Assembly: GCA_964421875.1 (NCBI GenBank)
Contig: CAYQZD010000001.1
Location: 59,718 to 123,717 of the forward strand
Source of the DNA: CAYQZD01 sp964421875
GTDB lineage: Bacteria > Electryoneota > Tariuqbacteria > Tariuqbacterales > Tariuqbacteraceae
Direction of reading: 5' to 3'
Length of the DNA: 64,000 nucleotides
The notes beneath the pieces were generated by a model. It searched no databases. It was given only the letters and a program-made list of their open reading frames with translations, and was not told where the DNA came from. This document shows positions 24,383-33,518 of the stretch, one piece after another (position 1 is the stretch's first letter; each line of letters begins with the position of its first letter). A program made the position numbers and the translations under genes.

Positions 24383-24852
24383 CGCTCTCCCAAGCGGATT
24401 CTGCGGCGCTCGCCCGCTTCCTCATAGCGCCGCTTCTGGTCTTCAGTTTCCGGCTGCATTGGAGGTATGGGGGCGGGTTTTCCCTGGTCGTCTAAAGCTA
24501 CAAAGGTAAGATAGGCGCTGGCGGTTTTTCGGCGCTGACCGGTGCGGAGGTTTTCCGTCACTGCGGTCACACCCACCTCCATCGAAGTCCTGAAAGCCCG
24601 GTTTACCTGAGCGTTCAGCACCACCAAATCTCCCACATTCGCCGGGCTTTTAAAGTCCAGGCGGTCCATCGAGACGGTGACCACAGTCATCCGGCAGTGC
24701 CTTTTCGCCGCTACGGAGGCGACCAAATCTATCCAGCTCATCAGTTTCCCGCCGAACAGGTTCCCCAGCGTGTTGGCTTCGTTGGGGAGCACCATTTGTA
24801 TCATTTCCGCCGCCGATTCCGAGGGGCGGCGCGGTTGGGATTCATCACTCAT
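24379..24852 (-). CDS. Acyl-CoA thioesterase, hotdog fold (YciA/BACH type)
   Basis: A 157-residue hotdog protein with MVLPNEANTLGNLFGGKLMSW, in which Asn and the GG-x-L-M-x-W-x-D helix supply the active site (DLVASVAA continues), and SMDRLDFKSPANVGDLV. It hydrolyses acyl-CoA thioesters in the cytoplasm; chain preference cannot be read. The C-terminal about 25 residues are charged and extra. Its start overlaps the stop of the fumarase/aspartase gene by eight bases, so the two are coupled. Confidence 0.9.
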   Translation of the reverse strand: MSDESQPRRPSESAAEMIQMVLPNEANTLGNLFGGKLMSWIDLVASVAAKRHCRMTVVTVSMDRLDFKSPANVGDLVVLNAQVNRAFRTSMEVGVTAVTENLRTGQRRKTASAYLTFVALDDQGKPAPIPPMQPETEDQKRRYEEAGERRRIRLGER

Positions 24853-26260
24853 TTTCTTCCACCCTGGGAATTCCGGGATTAGTCAACTGTTTCGGATTCA
24901 GGACTTTTTCCATCTGTTTTTCGGTGAGGTATCCCTTCTCCAGTATCACTTCCTTTATCGATTTTCCGGTTTTAGCGGCTTCTTTTGCCGCTTCCGCCGC
25001 TTTTGCGTAACCCACAATGGGATTGAGGGCGGTGACCAAACCGTAGCTCTTTTCCAGATATTCCCGGCAGCGCGCTCTGTCAGCTTTAATGCCGTAAAGC
25101 GCTTTTTCCGTGAAGGAGGCGATTCCGTTGGTCAAAATTTTCATCTGTTCTCCCACGGAGAACGCCAGCAGCGGCATCATCACATTGAGTTCAAGCTGTC
25201 CTGCGCCGGAAGCCCACATCGCCGCTTCGCGGTAGCCGATGACGCTGAAGCAGACCATATTGAGCATTTCCGCCATCACGGGATTGACCTTGCCGGGCAT
25301 CATCGAAGAGCCGGGCTGAACCGGGGGAAGGACTATTTCCGCCAGTCCGGTGGTGGGTCCTGAAGCAAGCAGTCTGAGGTCGTTCATAATGCGGGAAAGC
25401 TCGACGGCGAAATCCCCCAGCGCTCCGCTGAAAGTCAGCAGCGGTTCCAGCGACTGCATCGCCCAGAAGTAATCACAGGCGGGCTTCAGGGGGAATCCGC
25501 TGATTTCCGCCAGGGCTTTTGCTGCCATTTCCCGGTAGCGGGGATGGACGTTTAAACCGGTTCCGACGGCGCTGCCACCCAGACCGATTTCACAGAGGGC
25601 TTCCCGCGCTTGAGCGATGCGCATTCGCCCGCGTTTCACCGCTTCGGCGTAGGCGGAAAATTCCTGCCCCAGACTCACCGGCACCGCGTCCTGCAGATGC
25701 GTCCGTCCCGATTTCAAGATTTCAGAGAATTCCCGCGATTTGGCGCGGAAACCGTCTTCCAGTTTTTCCAGCGTTTTTAGCAGGGGGACGCTGTCCCGCA
25801 GAAAAAACAGCCTAAGCGCGGTGGGAATCACATCGTTGGTGGACTGCGCCATATTGACCGTATCGTTGGGGTGGATTACGCTGTACTCCCCTCTGGGATA
25901 TCCTAAGATTTCCAGGGCGCGGTTGGCGATGACTTCGTTGGCGTTCATATTGTGGCTGGTGCCCGCGCCCGCCTGGTAAACGTCCACCACAAACTGGTCT
26001 GCCAGTTTCCCCTCCATCACTTCGGCGGCGGCTTGGATAATGGCGTCAGCTTTTTGCGGGTGGATTAGCCCCAATTCGCGGTGGGTCATCGCCGCCGCCC
26101 GCTTCACCGCCGCGGTGGCCCAGACGAAACCGGGGAAGGGTCCTCTTCCGCTGACGGGGAAGTTACCGACGGCGCGCTGGGTTTGAGGCCCCCAGTAGGC
26201 GTCAACTGGTATTTTGATTTCCCCTAAGGAGTCTTTCTCTGTTCGGGTTTTTATGCTCAT
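24845..26260 (-). CDS. Class II fumarate hydratase / aspartate ammonia-lyase family
   Basis: A 471-residue superfamily lyase that forms or consumes fumarate. Signature loop GSSMMPGKVNPVMAEML carries the catalytic Ser; SGRTHLQDAVPVSLGQEF and GLGGSAVGTGLNVH are the other conserved regions, and the C-terminus ends VLNPKQLTNPGI. PGKVNP with GGSAVGTGLN favours fumarase over aspartase (PAKVNP), and a succinate dehydrogenase lies 7 kb away, so fumarase (fumC) is my preference at about 60-65 percent. It overlaps the thioesterase gene downstream. Confidence 0.88.
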   Translation of the reverse strand: MSIKTRTEKDSLGEIKIPVDAYWGPQTQRAVGNFPVSGRGPFPGFVWATAAVKRAAAMTHRELGLIHPQKADAIIQAAAEVMEGKLADQFVVDVYQAGAGTSHNMNANEVIANRALEILGYPRGEYSVIHPNDTVNMAQSTNDVIPTALRLFFLRDSVPLLKTLEKLEDGFRAKSREFSEILKSGRTHLQDAVPVSLGQEFSAYAEAVKRGRMRIAQAREALCEIGLGGSAVGTGLNVHPRYREMAAKALAEISGFPLKPACDYFWAMQSLEPLLTFSGALGDFAVELSRIMNDLRLLASGPTTGLAEIVLPPVQPGSSMMPGKVNPVMAEMLNMVCFSVIGYREAAMWASGAGQLELNVMMPLLAFSVGEQMKILTNGIASFTEKALYGIKADRARCREYLEKSYGLVTALNPIVGYAKAAEAAKEAAKTGKSIKEVILEKGYLTEKQMEKVLNPKQLTNPGIPRVEENE

Positions 26261-26323
26261 CGTTGTCTTTATGCAAAATTGGTGAAATAGTTAAACGGTG
26301 AAACAGCTAACTGGCGGGATAAG

Positions 26324-26777
26324 AACCAATGCTGTCCCGAAAAATAATCGTTAGATTAATTTATTGTATTTATGATACTTATTAATAATCCCCCCTGCCC
26401 CCCCTTTAAAAAAGGGGGGAACAAGACGGGAAAATCTGTTGTCATTGGAAATGCGCTGTTTTTCCCCCTTTGGAAAAGGGGGATTAAGGGGGATTTTTCA
26501 ATAATCAAAAATACATTATTTCAACTTATAGTGTAGAACATTGGGTATTAACGTTTCTATAATGAGCGGCCTTAATTCTTGTCCTAATAAGAATTCATCC
26601 CATTGTAGGGGCGAAGCATTCTTAATTTATCAAGAATATTTATAGCGATTTATAATGAATGCTTCGCCCCTACTAAAAATCGAACAAGTTTAAATGTCGT
26701 TTATTATAAAACCTATTGTATTTCCATAGGTTTCAATAATATCTTGAGTTACGAAATTTTCCGGGACAGCATTGGTT
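26324..26777. mobile_element. Candidate 454-base element with 16-base terminal inverted repeats
   Basis: AACCAATGCTGTCCCG (26324-26339) is matched exactly in inverse at 26762-26777, and the match extends as GAAAA/TTTTC with one extra base. AAG lies directly outside both ends, a possible 3-base target duplication. The interior holds nested palindromes and no ORF. It could be a non-autonomous transposable element or a repeat island. Confidence 0.6.
26605..26673. repeat. Inverted repeat GTAGGGGCGAAGCATTC, copy 2
   Basis: Perfect 17-base arms at 26605-26621 and 26657-26673 around a 35-base AT-rich centre. It shares its arm sequence with the element at 16351-16413 but not the centre, so the arms are the conserved part. 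Confidence 0.75.
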
Positions 26778-27428
26778 AAGAACCCACCCTACAAGTCTAT
26801 AAATTGCTGTGTTATGTTGATAGTTCGTCTCGGAAATGAGAAAATATCCTCATCGGCGGCGATTTTCCGACACAATAAGATAAAGGTAACTGCTGGAACG
26901 AATCCTGCTAAGTTATTAGCGCAGGTGCGCGGATAAGTTCAGGGTTAGAGTTCAGAGTGGTCCTCCCGCCTCTAGGGAATTGAAAGATACTTTCAAAAGT
27001 AATATAGCAACATTTTGCAATTTGTCAAATAGAAAAGTCTTTTGTCCGTGGTTTTTCAGCGGATATTTTAACATAACTCAGCATAATTGGTCTGCATTCT
27101 GACATTGGAGCGTGGGAATGAGGAATTATGATTACTGCGGCTGTGGAGGGGATGATTTTATTCCGTCGGGTGCGGGGACCCGGCGGGCACATCAATAGTC
27201 AATCCGGCGCAGCCGGAATCCTATCGGAAAAGAGGGATTAGCCGTACGGCTGATGACGCTCGCACTTTATGAATTCCCACGCGGGAGCGCGGCAACGAGA
27301 ATAAATTTGTTTTTATTGAGCTTCTTTTATATATTCGTTTAGGGGGAGCGGATAATTACCGTCTCTCTGCCGTTTTCTTTTACTCTGCGGCTGCGGTTTT
27401 CAGAAGGTATAATTAAACGGGAGCGTCT

Positions 27429-28754
27429 ATGGATGTCGTGCTATTGTCGCGGTGGCAATTTGCGATCGCGACTCTATTCCATTTCCTGTTTGTGCCGCTG
27501 ACGCTGGGGCTGTCCATCCTCCTCGCCATTATGGAATGGCGCTATGTCAAGACCGGGGAGGAGGTTTACCGGCGGATGACCCGTTTCTGGGGGCGGATAT
27601 TCATCCTGAATTTCGCTTTAGGAGTGGTCACCGGCATCACTTTAGAGTTTCAGTTCGGCACCAACTGGTCCCGCTACAGCGAATATGTGGGGGACATTTT
27701 CGGCTCTCTGCTCGCCATCGAAGCCACCGTGGCTTTCTTCTTAGAATCATCCTTCCTCGCTCTCTGGATATTCGGCTGGAACCGGGTATCCAAGAAACTT
27801 CATGTCTGGAGCATCACCTTGGTGGCGATCGCCTCCAATGTATCCGCTTTCTGGATTTTAGCGGCTAACGCCTGGATGCAGCATCCGGTGGGTTATGTAA
27901 TTCGGGGGGGAAGGGCTGAGCTGGCGGATTTCGGGGCGGTGGTGACGCAGAAGCTGGTCTTTTTAGAATTCTTCCACACGGTCTCCGGGGCTTTTACGCT
28001 GGGCGGGTTTTTCCTGATGGGGGTCAGCGCCTATCATCTGCTGCGGAAGCAGCATCTCGAAGTATTCAACAAATCCTTCCGTATGGGCGCGGTTTTCGCG
28101 CTGATTTTCTCCCTCATCACCATTTTCCAGGGACATTTAAGCGGCAACGCGGCGGCTGAGAATCAACCGGCGAAATTAGCGGCGATGGAATCATTCTGGG
28201 AGAGCGCCACCGGCGCTCCTCTTTATCTGATACTGATACCGGACGCAGCCAACGAGCGCAACGCGGTGGAATTTATCAGGATACCGGGCGGACTCAGCAT
28301 TTTAGCGTTTAACGACCCTGGAGCGAAGGTTAAAGGGTTGAAGGAATTTCCGCCGGAGGAGCGTCCGCCGGTGTTATTGACCTTTACCGCCTTCAGGGTG
28401 ATGGTTGGGCTGGGAACGCTGTTTCCAATCTTAGCGTTTTTAGGGTGGCTGTGGCGAAGAAAGCTGACGGACAAGCGGCTCTACCTTAAGATAATGATGT
28501 ACGCCATCCCCCTGCCCTATATTGCTCTGGCGATGGGATGGATAGTGACCGAAGTGGGGCGTCAGCCCTGGATTGTTTACGGCTTGATGAAGACCAAAGA
28601 CGCGGCTTCGCCGGTTTATGGGGGGAATGTGCTTTTGACGCTAATCGGCTTCATTGTCCTTTACGGAGTATTAGGGACGGTGTGTTTCGTTCTAATGATT
28701 AAAATAGCGCGTAAGGGGCCTGAACCCGCGCAGGTGAAGGGGGTGAGTGATTGA
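27429..28754 (+). CDS. cydA: Cytochrome bd oxidase subunit I
   Basis: The 441-residue membrane subunit oxidises quinol and carries haems b558, b595 and d. Landmarks are His18 (ATLFHFLFVPLT), LNFALGVVTGITLEFQFGTNW, HTVSGAF, QGHLSGNAAAENQPAK with the first part of the quinol loop, and GRQPWIVYGLMKT near residue 380. The loop after ENQPAK is short (non-E. coli Q-loop). The enzyme reduces O2 at high affinity and lets the cell tolerate low oxygen. cydB overlaps its end by four bases. Confidence 0.96.
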   Translation: MDVVLLSRWQFAIATLFHFLFVPLTLGLSILLAIMEWRYVKTGEEVYRRMTRFWGRIFILNFALGVVTGITLEFQFGTNWSRYSEYVGDIFGSLLAIEATVAFFLESSFLALWIFGWNRVSKKLHVWSITLVAIASNVSAFWILAANAWMQHPVGYVIRGGRAELADFGAVVTQKLVFLEFFHTVSGAFTLGGFFLMGVSAYHLLRKQHLEVFNKSFRMGAVFALIFSLITIFQGHLSGNAAAENQPAKLAAMESFWESATGAPLYLILIPDAANERNAVEFIRIPGGLSILAFNDPGAKVKGLKEFPPEERPPVLLTFTAFRVMVGLGTLFPILAFLGWLWRRKLTDKRLYLKIMMYAIPLPYIALAMGWIVTEVGRQPWIVYGLMKTKDAASPVYGGNVLLTLIGFIVLYGVLGTVCFVLMIKIARKGPEPAQVKGVSD

Positions 28755-29770
28755 TGGAAACGGTTTGGTTTATCATTTGGGGCGTGCTCTGGGGAGCGTA
28801 TTTTCTGCTCGACGGGTATGATTTAGGGGCGGCTTCGCTGATGCCGTTTATAGCTAAAGACGAGCAGGACCGCACCCGGGTTTTCAACGCCATTGGGCCC
28901 TTTTGGGACGGGAACGAGGTTTGGCTGATTACGGCGGGGGGAGTGACCTTCGCCGCTTTCCCCGGGACTTACGCGGCGCTGTTCAGCGCGATGTATCTGC
29001 CGCTGATGTTGGTGTTGTTCGCGCTGATATTGCGGGGCGGGGGGATTGCGCTGCGGGAGGAGGCTGAAAGCCTGAAAGCGCGGAGAACCTGGGACGGGTT
29101 CGTCATCGGCGGAAGTATAGTGGCGGCGTTTTTGTTCGGAGTGGCTTTCGCCAATATTTTCCGGGGGATTCCTTTGGACGGCGCGGGGGTGTATCGGGGA
29201 AGTTTCTTCAGCTTTCTGAATCCTTACGGATTATTGGGCGGGCTGCTGTTCATAACGTTTTTCCTGACTCACGGGGCGATATGGCTGGGTTTGAAGACGG
29301 AGGGCGAGTTTCAAGCGCGGGCTTCGCGGGCGGCGGGGAGGCTTTGGATTGCGCTGGCGGCGCTCTCGGTGATTTTCCTGGTTTCGACCGCGATAGCAAC
29401 CGCGCTTTACCGAAATTATCTCGATAGTCCGGTGTTGTTCGTTATCCCGCTGTTGACAGTGGCGGGATTGGTTTTGACCGGGCTTTTCATCAGGGCGGGG
29501 GACTGGTTCAAAGCCTGGTTCGCCTCCAGCCTCTATGTTTTCAGCGCGACGCTGTTCGGAGTCATCGGTATGTATCCCAGCCTGCTCCCCTCCAGCTTGA
29601 ATCCGGCTTTCAGCCGGACGATACACAACAGCGCTTCGAGTCCGCTGACGCTGAAGATAATGCTGGTGGTGGCATTGGTTGTGGTTCCGATAGTGATAGT
29701 CTATCAGGCGTGGCTGCACCGGATTTTCCGGGGAAAGGTCAGCGGGGAGAAGTCGGGGTATCATAGTTAG
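28751..29770 (+). CDS. cydB: Cytochrome bd oxidase subunit II
   Basis: A 339-residue integral membrane partner of CydA. The N-terminus WFIIWGVLWGAYFLLDGYDLGAA is the family signature, followed by GPFWDGNEVWLITAGG and FAAFPGTYA. About eight or nine hydrophobic spans can be counted. It starts by ATG overlap with the cydA stop region, indicating coupled translation. No CydX-like small gene or CydDC is next to it; the downstream spacer has repeats and then multihaem cytochromes. Confidence 0.96.
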   Translation: MMETVWFIIWGVLWGAYFLLDGYDLGAASLMPFIAKDEQDRTRVFNAIGPFWDGNEVWLITAGGVTFAAFPGTYAALFSAMYLPLMLVLFALILRGGGIALREEAESLKARRTWDGFVIGGSIVAAFLFGVAFANIFRGIPLDGAGVYRGSFFSFLNPYGLLGGLLFITFFLTHGAIWLGLKTEGEFQARASRAAGRLWIALAALSVIFLVSTAIATALYRNYLDSPVLFVIPLLTVAGLVLTGLFIRAGDWFKAWFASSLYVFSATLFGVIGMYPSLLPSSLNPAFSRTIHNSASSPLTLKIMLVVALVVVPIVIVYQAWLHRIFRGKVSGEKSGYHS

Positions 29771-29977
29771 AAAGTGAAAAAGTGTGAAAGTTAGAAAGTC
29801 GGAAGCGGACAGAAACCGGCTGATGAAGATTCCGTCATCCGTTGTAAATGCCGCAGAGTGCGGGGACTCTGCGGCACGATATAAAGAAGGATTCCGGCTG
29901 CGCCGGAATGACTTGTGAATTGGCGGGTTGAAACCCGCCCAACAGTTTTTTTATCGGGTTAATCAGGGGGAAATTGT
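29771..29977. repeat. Repeats downstream of cydB
   Basis: GAAAGT-phased words follow the cydB stop (about 29771-29800). Next come a TGCCGCAGAGTGCGGGGACT-type palindrome (about 29848-29876), the GGATTCCGGCTGCGCCGGAA-type palindrome (about 29889-29912) and GGCGGGTTGAAACCCGCC (about 29922-29939). Confidence 0.7.
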
Positions 29978-31324
29978 ATGCGGACAGCCTTTTTTCTGCT
30001 TTTTTCGATAACGCTCACCTTGTTTTCCCTCCGTTTTTGCGGCGCGGAAGAGGGCATCATTCCCGGCCGGTGTTTAACCTGCCACAAGGAGGTCAGCTCC
30101 GGGCTTTACCAGCAGTGGAGTGTATCCGCGCACGCCAAGTACAAGGTCACCTGTTACGACTGCCACCGCGCTGCCAAAGGCGACGCTGACGCTTTCCAGC
30201 ATGAGGGCGCGCTTATCGCCACTCTGGTCACACCGAAGGACTGCGGGAAGTGTCATCCGGGCGAGTTCGAGCAGGTTGACCGCTCACATCACGCCAAGGC
30301 GGGGATGATATTAGAGTCGAACGACGCTTATATGGCGCAAGTGGTAGGAGGGTATCCTGCGGCGATCGCCGGATGTGAGAGCTGTCACGGGGCGAAGGTG
30401 GTTGTATCCAAGGATTCTCCCAACCGGCTTTCGAAGGCGAGCTGGCCCAATTCGGGGATTGGGCGTTTGAATCCGGACGGTTCCAAGGGCGCGTGCAACG
30501 CCTGCCATTCCCGACATAACTTTTCCAAGGCTCAAGCCCGGCAGCCGGAGACCTGCGGCAAGTGCCATTTGGGACCCGACCATCCTCAGAAAGAAGTTTA
30601 CGAGGAATCGAAGCACGGTATCGCTTATTTCACCAATATCGATAAGATGAACCTCGATTCCGACCGCTGGGAAGTCGGGCGGGACTATTACCAGGCGCCC
30701 ACCTGCGCCACCTGCCATATGTCGTCGGTTTTGGGGCAGAAACTGAGTCACGATGTGGGGACGCGGCTGGCGTGGACGCTGCGGCCGATGGTGTCGGTTT
30801 ATCAGAAGGACTGGGCGCGGAAGCGGGAGAATATGATGGGAGTTTGCTCCGCCTGTCATAGCCGGTCTTTCGTCGAGGGTCACTTTTACCAGTTCGACGC
30901 GCTGGTGCGGCTTTACAACCGGAAGTTTGCAGAACCTTCGCAGAAGATAATGGAGATATTGAAAAAAAATGGTTCGCTTCCCCGTAAGGCGGCTTTCAGC
31001 AACGATATCGAGTGGATATTTTGGGAACTATGGCACCACGAGGGACGGCGGGCTCGACACGGAGCGGCGATGATGGGGCCCGATTACACCTGGTGGCATG
31101 GAATTTACGAAGTGGGGAAGCACTTTTATTTCGAATTTATCCCTGCGGCGCGGGAATTGGGTGATTCGGAAGCGGCGGCTTACATCGACAGCCTGCTAGA
31201 GCGCGACCCGATGCACAACTGGATGAGCCGTTCCACTGAAGAGCTGAAAAAGGCGATTCGTTCCGGGAAGATACAGAAGACCTACCTCAAACTGTTCCAA
31301 TCCGGCGGCGGCGATGGGAATTAG
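29978..31324 (+). CDS. Octaheme c-type cytochrome, hydroxylamine oxidoreductase (HAO)-like
   Basis: A 448-residue periplasmic protein with a signal peptide (MRTAFFLLFSITLTLFSLRF, cleavage near residue 23) and exactly eight CxxCH sites starting at Cys32, 59, 89, 133, 173, 193, 243 and 290. The haem count and the C-terminal HGAAMMGPDYTWWHGIYEVG segment match the HAO family. In organisms that do not oxidise ammonia such proteins can reduce nitrite or hydroxylamine to ammonia (as described for epsilonproteobacterial Hao). The NapC/NirT-type partner immediately downstream, overlapping by 11 bases, supports the reductive direction. Whether the P460 Tyr crosslink can form needs alignment. Confidence 0.85.
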   Translation: MRTAFFLLFSITLTLFSLRFCGAEEGIIPGRCLTCHKEVSSGLYQQWSVSAHAKYKVTCYDCHRAAKGDADAFQHEGALIATLVTPKDCGKCHPGEFEQVDRSHHAKAGMILESNDAYMAQVVGGYPAAIAGCESCHGAKVVVSKDSPNRLSKASWPNSGIGRLNPDGSKGACNACHSRHNFSKAQARQPETCGKCHLGPDHPQKEVYEESKHGIAYFTNIDKMNLDSDRWEVGRDYYQAPTCATCHMSSVLGQKLSHDVGTRLAWTLRPMVSVYQKDWARKRENMMGVCSACHSRSFVEGHFYQFDALVRLYNRKFAEPSQKIMEILKKNGSLPRKAAFSNDIEWIFWELWHHEGRRARHGAAMMGPDYTWWHGIYEVGKHFYFEFIPAARELGDSEAAAYIDSLLERDPMHNWMSRSTEELKKAIRSGKIQKTYLKLFQSGGGDGN

Positions 31325-32804
31325 TCCTGCGGGTTTCATCCGAGGGATTTCAGCCGGCTGGCTGAGCCGCCTGGGGGCGGGACTGACGACCTCCTCCTTC
31401 ATTATCTTCGTCATTATGGAGGGGATGCGGTTGGCGGGAGTGGTGACCAACGCCTATATAGGATTGATAACCTATTTAGTTTTTCCCGCGCTGTTTGTCC
31501 TGGGATTATTACTCATTCCTTGGGGCTGGCGGATATATTCGAAACGTAACGGTGTTAGTTTCCGGGAGCTTTTATCAGGGCGTTTCCCTGCGGAGGAGGT
31601 TTCCGGGGGATTCTTCGGTTCGGGTTTTATGCGCACGGTGGGGCTGATTACGGTTTTGAACCTGGTAATTTTGGGATTGGTCAGTTTCCGCACGCTTCAT
31701 TTTATGGATACGGCTTCTTTCTGCGGCACCGCCTGCCACCGGGTGATGAATCCGGAATGGACCACTTATCAGCGATCGCCGCACGCCCGGGTGAAGTGCG
31801 TGGAGTGCCATGTAGGGGAAGGTTTCGAGGCGCTGGTGGATTCTAAGATAAGCGGACTGCGGCAGATAATTTCGCTGGTCACCGATACTTACCCCCGACC
31901 CATACCTACTCCGGTGCACAACCTCCGCCCGGCGCGGGAAACCTGCGAGAAGTGTCACTGGCCGGATAAATTCAGCGGCAACCGGCTTAGGACCTTTCCT
32001 CATTACGGGCTGGACGAACACTCAACGCCGGTTTATAACACGCTGAACCTCAAAATCGGCGCCGGCGAGGAGGGGTTGGACAGAGGAAGCCATTGGCACG
32101 TTGCGGAGAAGAACCAGGTCCGCTACCTGGTGGCGGATGAGTCGAGGGGGGATATAATCCGGGTGGAGCTGCGGCAAGCTGACGGGAGTTTCAAGCGGTT
32201 CGAGAACAGCGTCTATAAGGGGCGGCCGGCTGAGGGCGATTTTCCGGCGCGGGTGATGGACTGTGTGGACTGCCACAACCGGGCGACTCACATTTACGAA
32301 GAACCGTCGCGGGCGCTGGACGTAAGGATTTTCCGGGGATTACTGCCGGCGGATTTACCTTATATCAAGCGTGAGGGGCTGCGAACATTGTCCAACGACT
32401 ATCCCGACACTTCCTATGGAGAGCGGGTGATAGCGGCGTATATCGAAAATTTTTATTTAGAGGGTTATCCTGAAGCTGTTATGAGGAAGGCGGAGGCGGT
32501 GGACAGCGCGGCTGCGGTACTTGTGGCGGTTTACCGACGGAACATCCACCCTTATATGAAGGTGGGGTGGGGCGCTTATCCCAGCCATTTGGGGCATCGT
32601 GAGGGGAAGGGATGTTTCCGCTGTCATAATCCGCGGATGGTGGACGAAAGCGGGAGGTCGATATCGATGGATTGCACCCTGTGCCATTCGATATTGGCTT
32701 TTGAAAGCTCGGCGCCGTTTGAATATCTTTTCCCGGCTGACAGCGGAGCGGCGGATGAAGAGCTTAGAAGGTATTTGGGGGAGGAGTTTCTCCGGAATTA
32801 TTAG
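31314..32804 (+). CDS. Membrane-anchored NapC/NirT-type multihaem cytochrome
   Basis: A 496-residue protein with three membrane spans (about 25-45, 48-72, 108-130) followed by a haem domain. Binding sites are one CX3CH (CGTACH, residues 137-142) then canonical CVECH (162-166), CEKCH (211-215), CVDCH, CFRCH and CTLCH. The segment from residue 137 through SPHARVKCVECHVGEG aligns with the quinol-oxidising NapC/NirT fold; the rest is an extended multihaem tail. It should move electrons from the quinol pool to the HAO-like protein. The unusual first haem motif is seen in some family members. Confidence 0.82.
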   Translation: MGISPAGFIRGISAGWLSRLGAGLTTSSFIIFVIMEGMRLAGVVTNAYIGLITYLVFPALFVLGLLLIPWGWRIYSKRNGVSFRELLSGRFPAEEVSGGFFGSGFMRTVGLITVLNLVILGLVSFRTLHFMDTASFCGTACHRVMNPEWTTYQRSPHARVKCVECHVGEGFEALVDSKISGLRQIISLVTDTYPRPIPTPVHNLRPARETCEKCHWPDKFSGNRLRTFPHYGLDEHSTPVYNTLNLKIGAGEEGLDRGSHWHVAEKNQVRYLVADESRGDIIRVELRQADGSFKRFENSVYKGRPAEGDFPARVMDCVDCHNRATHIYEEPSRALDVRIFRGLLPADLPYIKREGLRTLSNDYPDTSYGERVIAAYIENFYLEGYPEAVMRKAEAVDSAAAVLVAVYRRNIHPYMKVGWGAYPSHLGHREGKGCFRCHNPRMVDESGRSISMDCTLCHSILAFESSAPFEYLFPADSGAADEELRRYLGEEFLRNY

Positions 32805-33074
32805 AAAGTGAGAAAGTGAAAAAGTATGAAAGTGAAAAAGTGTGAAAGTGATTTAGCGGAATAAGAACCCGCCCTACGATGTATATGCCGCAAAGTGCGG
32901 GGATTCTGCGGCGCGATATGATATCGGTTGCCGGCAGGGGCGGTTCGCGAACCGCCCCTACAAAGAAGGATTCCGGCTTACGCCGTACGGCGCACAGGCC
33001 GCCGGGATGACTTGAAAATTGGTGGGTTACGAACCCACTCTACAATAAAGAACAATAAAGTAAAGGAGAGCTCA
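32805..33074. repeat. Repeats upstream of sdhC
   Basis: A GAAAGT-phased tract (about 32805-32852), a TGCCGCAAAGTGCGGGGATT-type palindrome (about 32886-32912), GGTTCGCGAACCGCC (about 32941-32955), a degenerate GGATTCCGG..GGGATGAC repeat (about 32969-33011) and GGTGGGTTACGAACCCACTC (about 33020-33040) fill the spacer between the cytochrome genes and sdhC. Confidence 0.7.
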
Positions 33075-33518
33075 ATGCGCTATCGTTGGAAGACCGGGAT
33101 GTTAGCCTGGATATTGTTCCGGGTGACCGGTCTGCTTCTGGTGGTATATTTAGCGATGCACATTTCCGTAATATCGAGTCTTCATAATGAAGCGGGTTTC
33201 GACCGGACGATGAATATTTTAGGAGCATGGCAATTTCGGGTGTTGGAATTGGGGCTGCTGGCGGTAGTGGTTTATCATGCGATGAACGGAGTGCGGATTT
33301 TCATCGTCGATTTTTTCAATGGCGCGCTCTATCAGGCGAAACTGTTCTGGGTGATGATGGTAATCGGCGCGGTTCTGTTCCTTGCGGGAGCTTACCCCAT
33401 GTTTTCGCATACGCTTTATTGTAAGAAGCACGCGGGGGAACCTTCGCACGCGCAAGTGGAGACGGAAATCGGAACTTTGAATACGACCGTTCCGGCCGGG
33501 GAGGGGCAAAATGATTAG
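33075..33518 (+). CDS. sdhC: Succinate dehydrogenase cytochrome b subunit (SdhC-like)
   Basis: A 147-residue membrane anchor from the ATG at 33075, which follows AGGAGAG; an upstream extension reads repeat sequence and is rejected. Three hydrophobic spans; the first has RVTGLLLVVYLAMHISV and the second VVVYHAMNGVRIFIVDF with a conserved His that ligates haem b. The hydrophilic C-terminal tail (about 115-147) is unusual in carrying a Cys and His pair. It anchors SdhAB to the membrane and passes electrons to quinone. Its end overlaps sdhD by eight bases. Confidence 0.9.
   Translation: MRYRWKTGMLAWILFRVTGLLLVVYLAMHISVISSLHNEAGFDRTMNILGAWQFRVLELGLLAVVVYHAMNGVRIFIVDFFNGALYQAKLFWVMMVIGAVLFLAGAYPMFSHTLYCKKHAGEPSHAQVETEIGTLNTTVPAGEGQND

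Larger units (their letters stand above)
26261..27428. repeat. 1.2-kb repeat-dense intergenic region
   Basis: No gene supported. It contains GTGAAA-phased words (about 26279-26312), a 454-base element bounded by inverted repeats (26324-26777), two C/G-run hairpins (about 26389-26417 and 26462-26495), the inverted repeat 26605-26673, a GTGCGGGGACCCGGC palindrome fragment (about 27172-27187), an 'AATCCGGCGCAGCCGGAATCC' palindrome (about 27200-27220) and an AGCCGTACGGCTGATGACG segment (about 27239). It separates the minus-strand lyase from the plus-strand respiratory block, so promoters for both should lie here, but I cannot place them. Confidence 0.7.

Noticed and set aside
32928..33074. Extended start for sdhC
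   Set aside because: The added 49 codons read dispersed repeats; the ATG at 33075 has AGGAGAG upstream and gives a normal SdhC.
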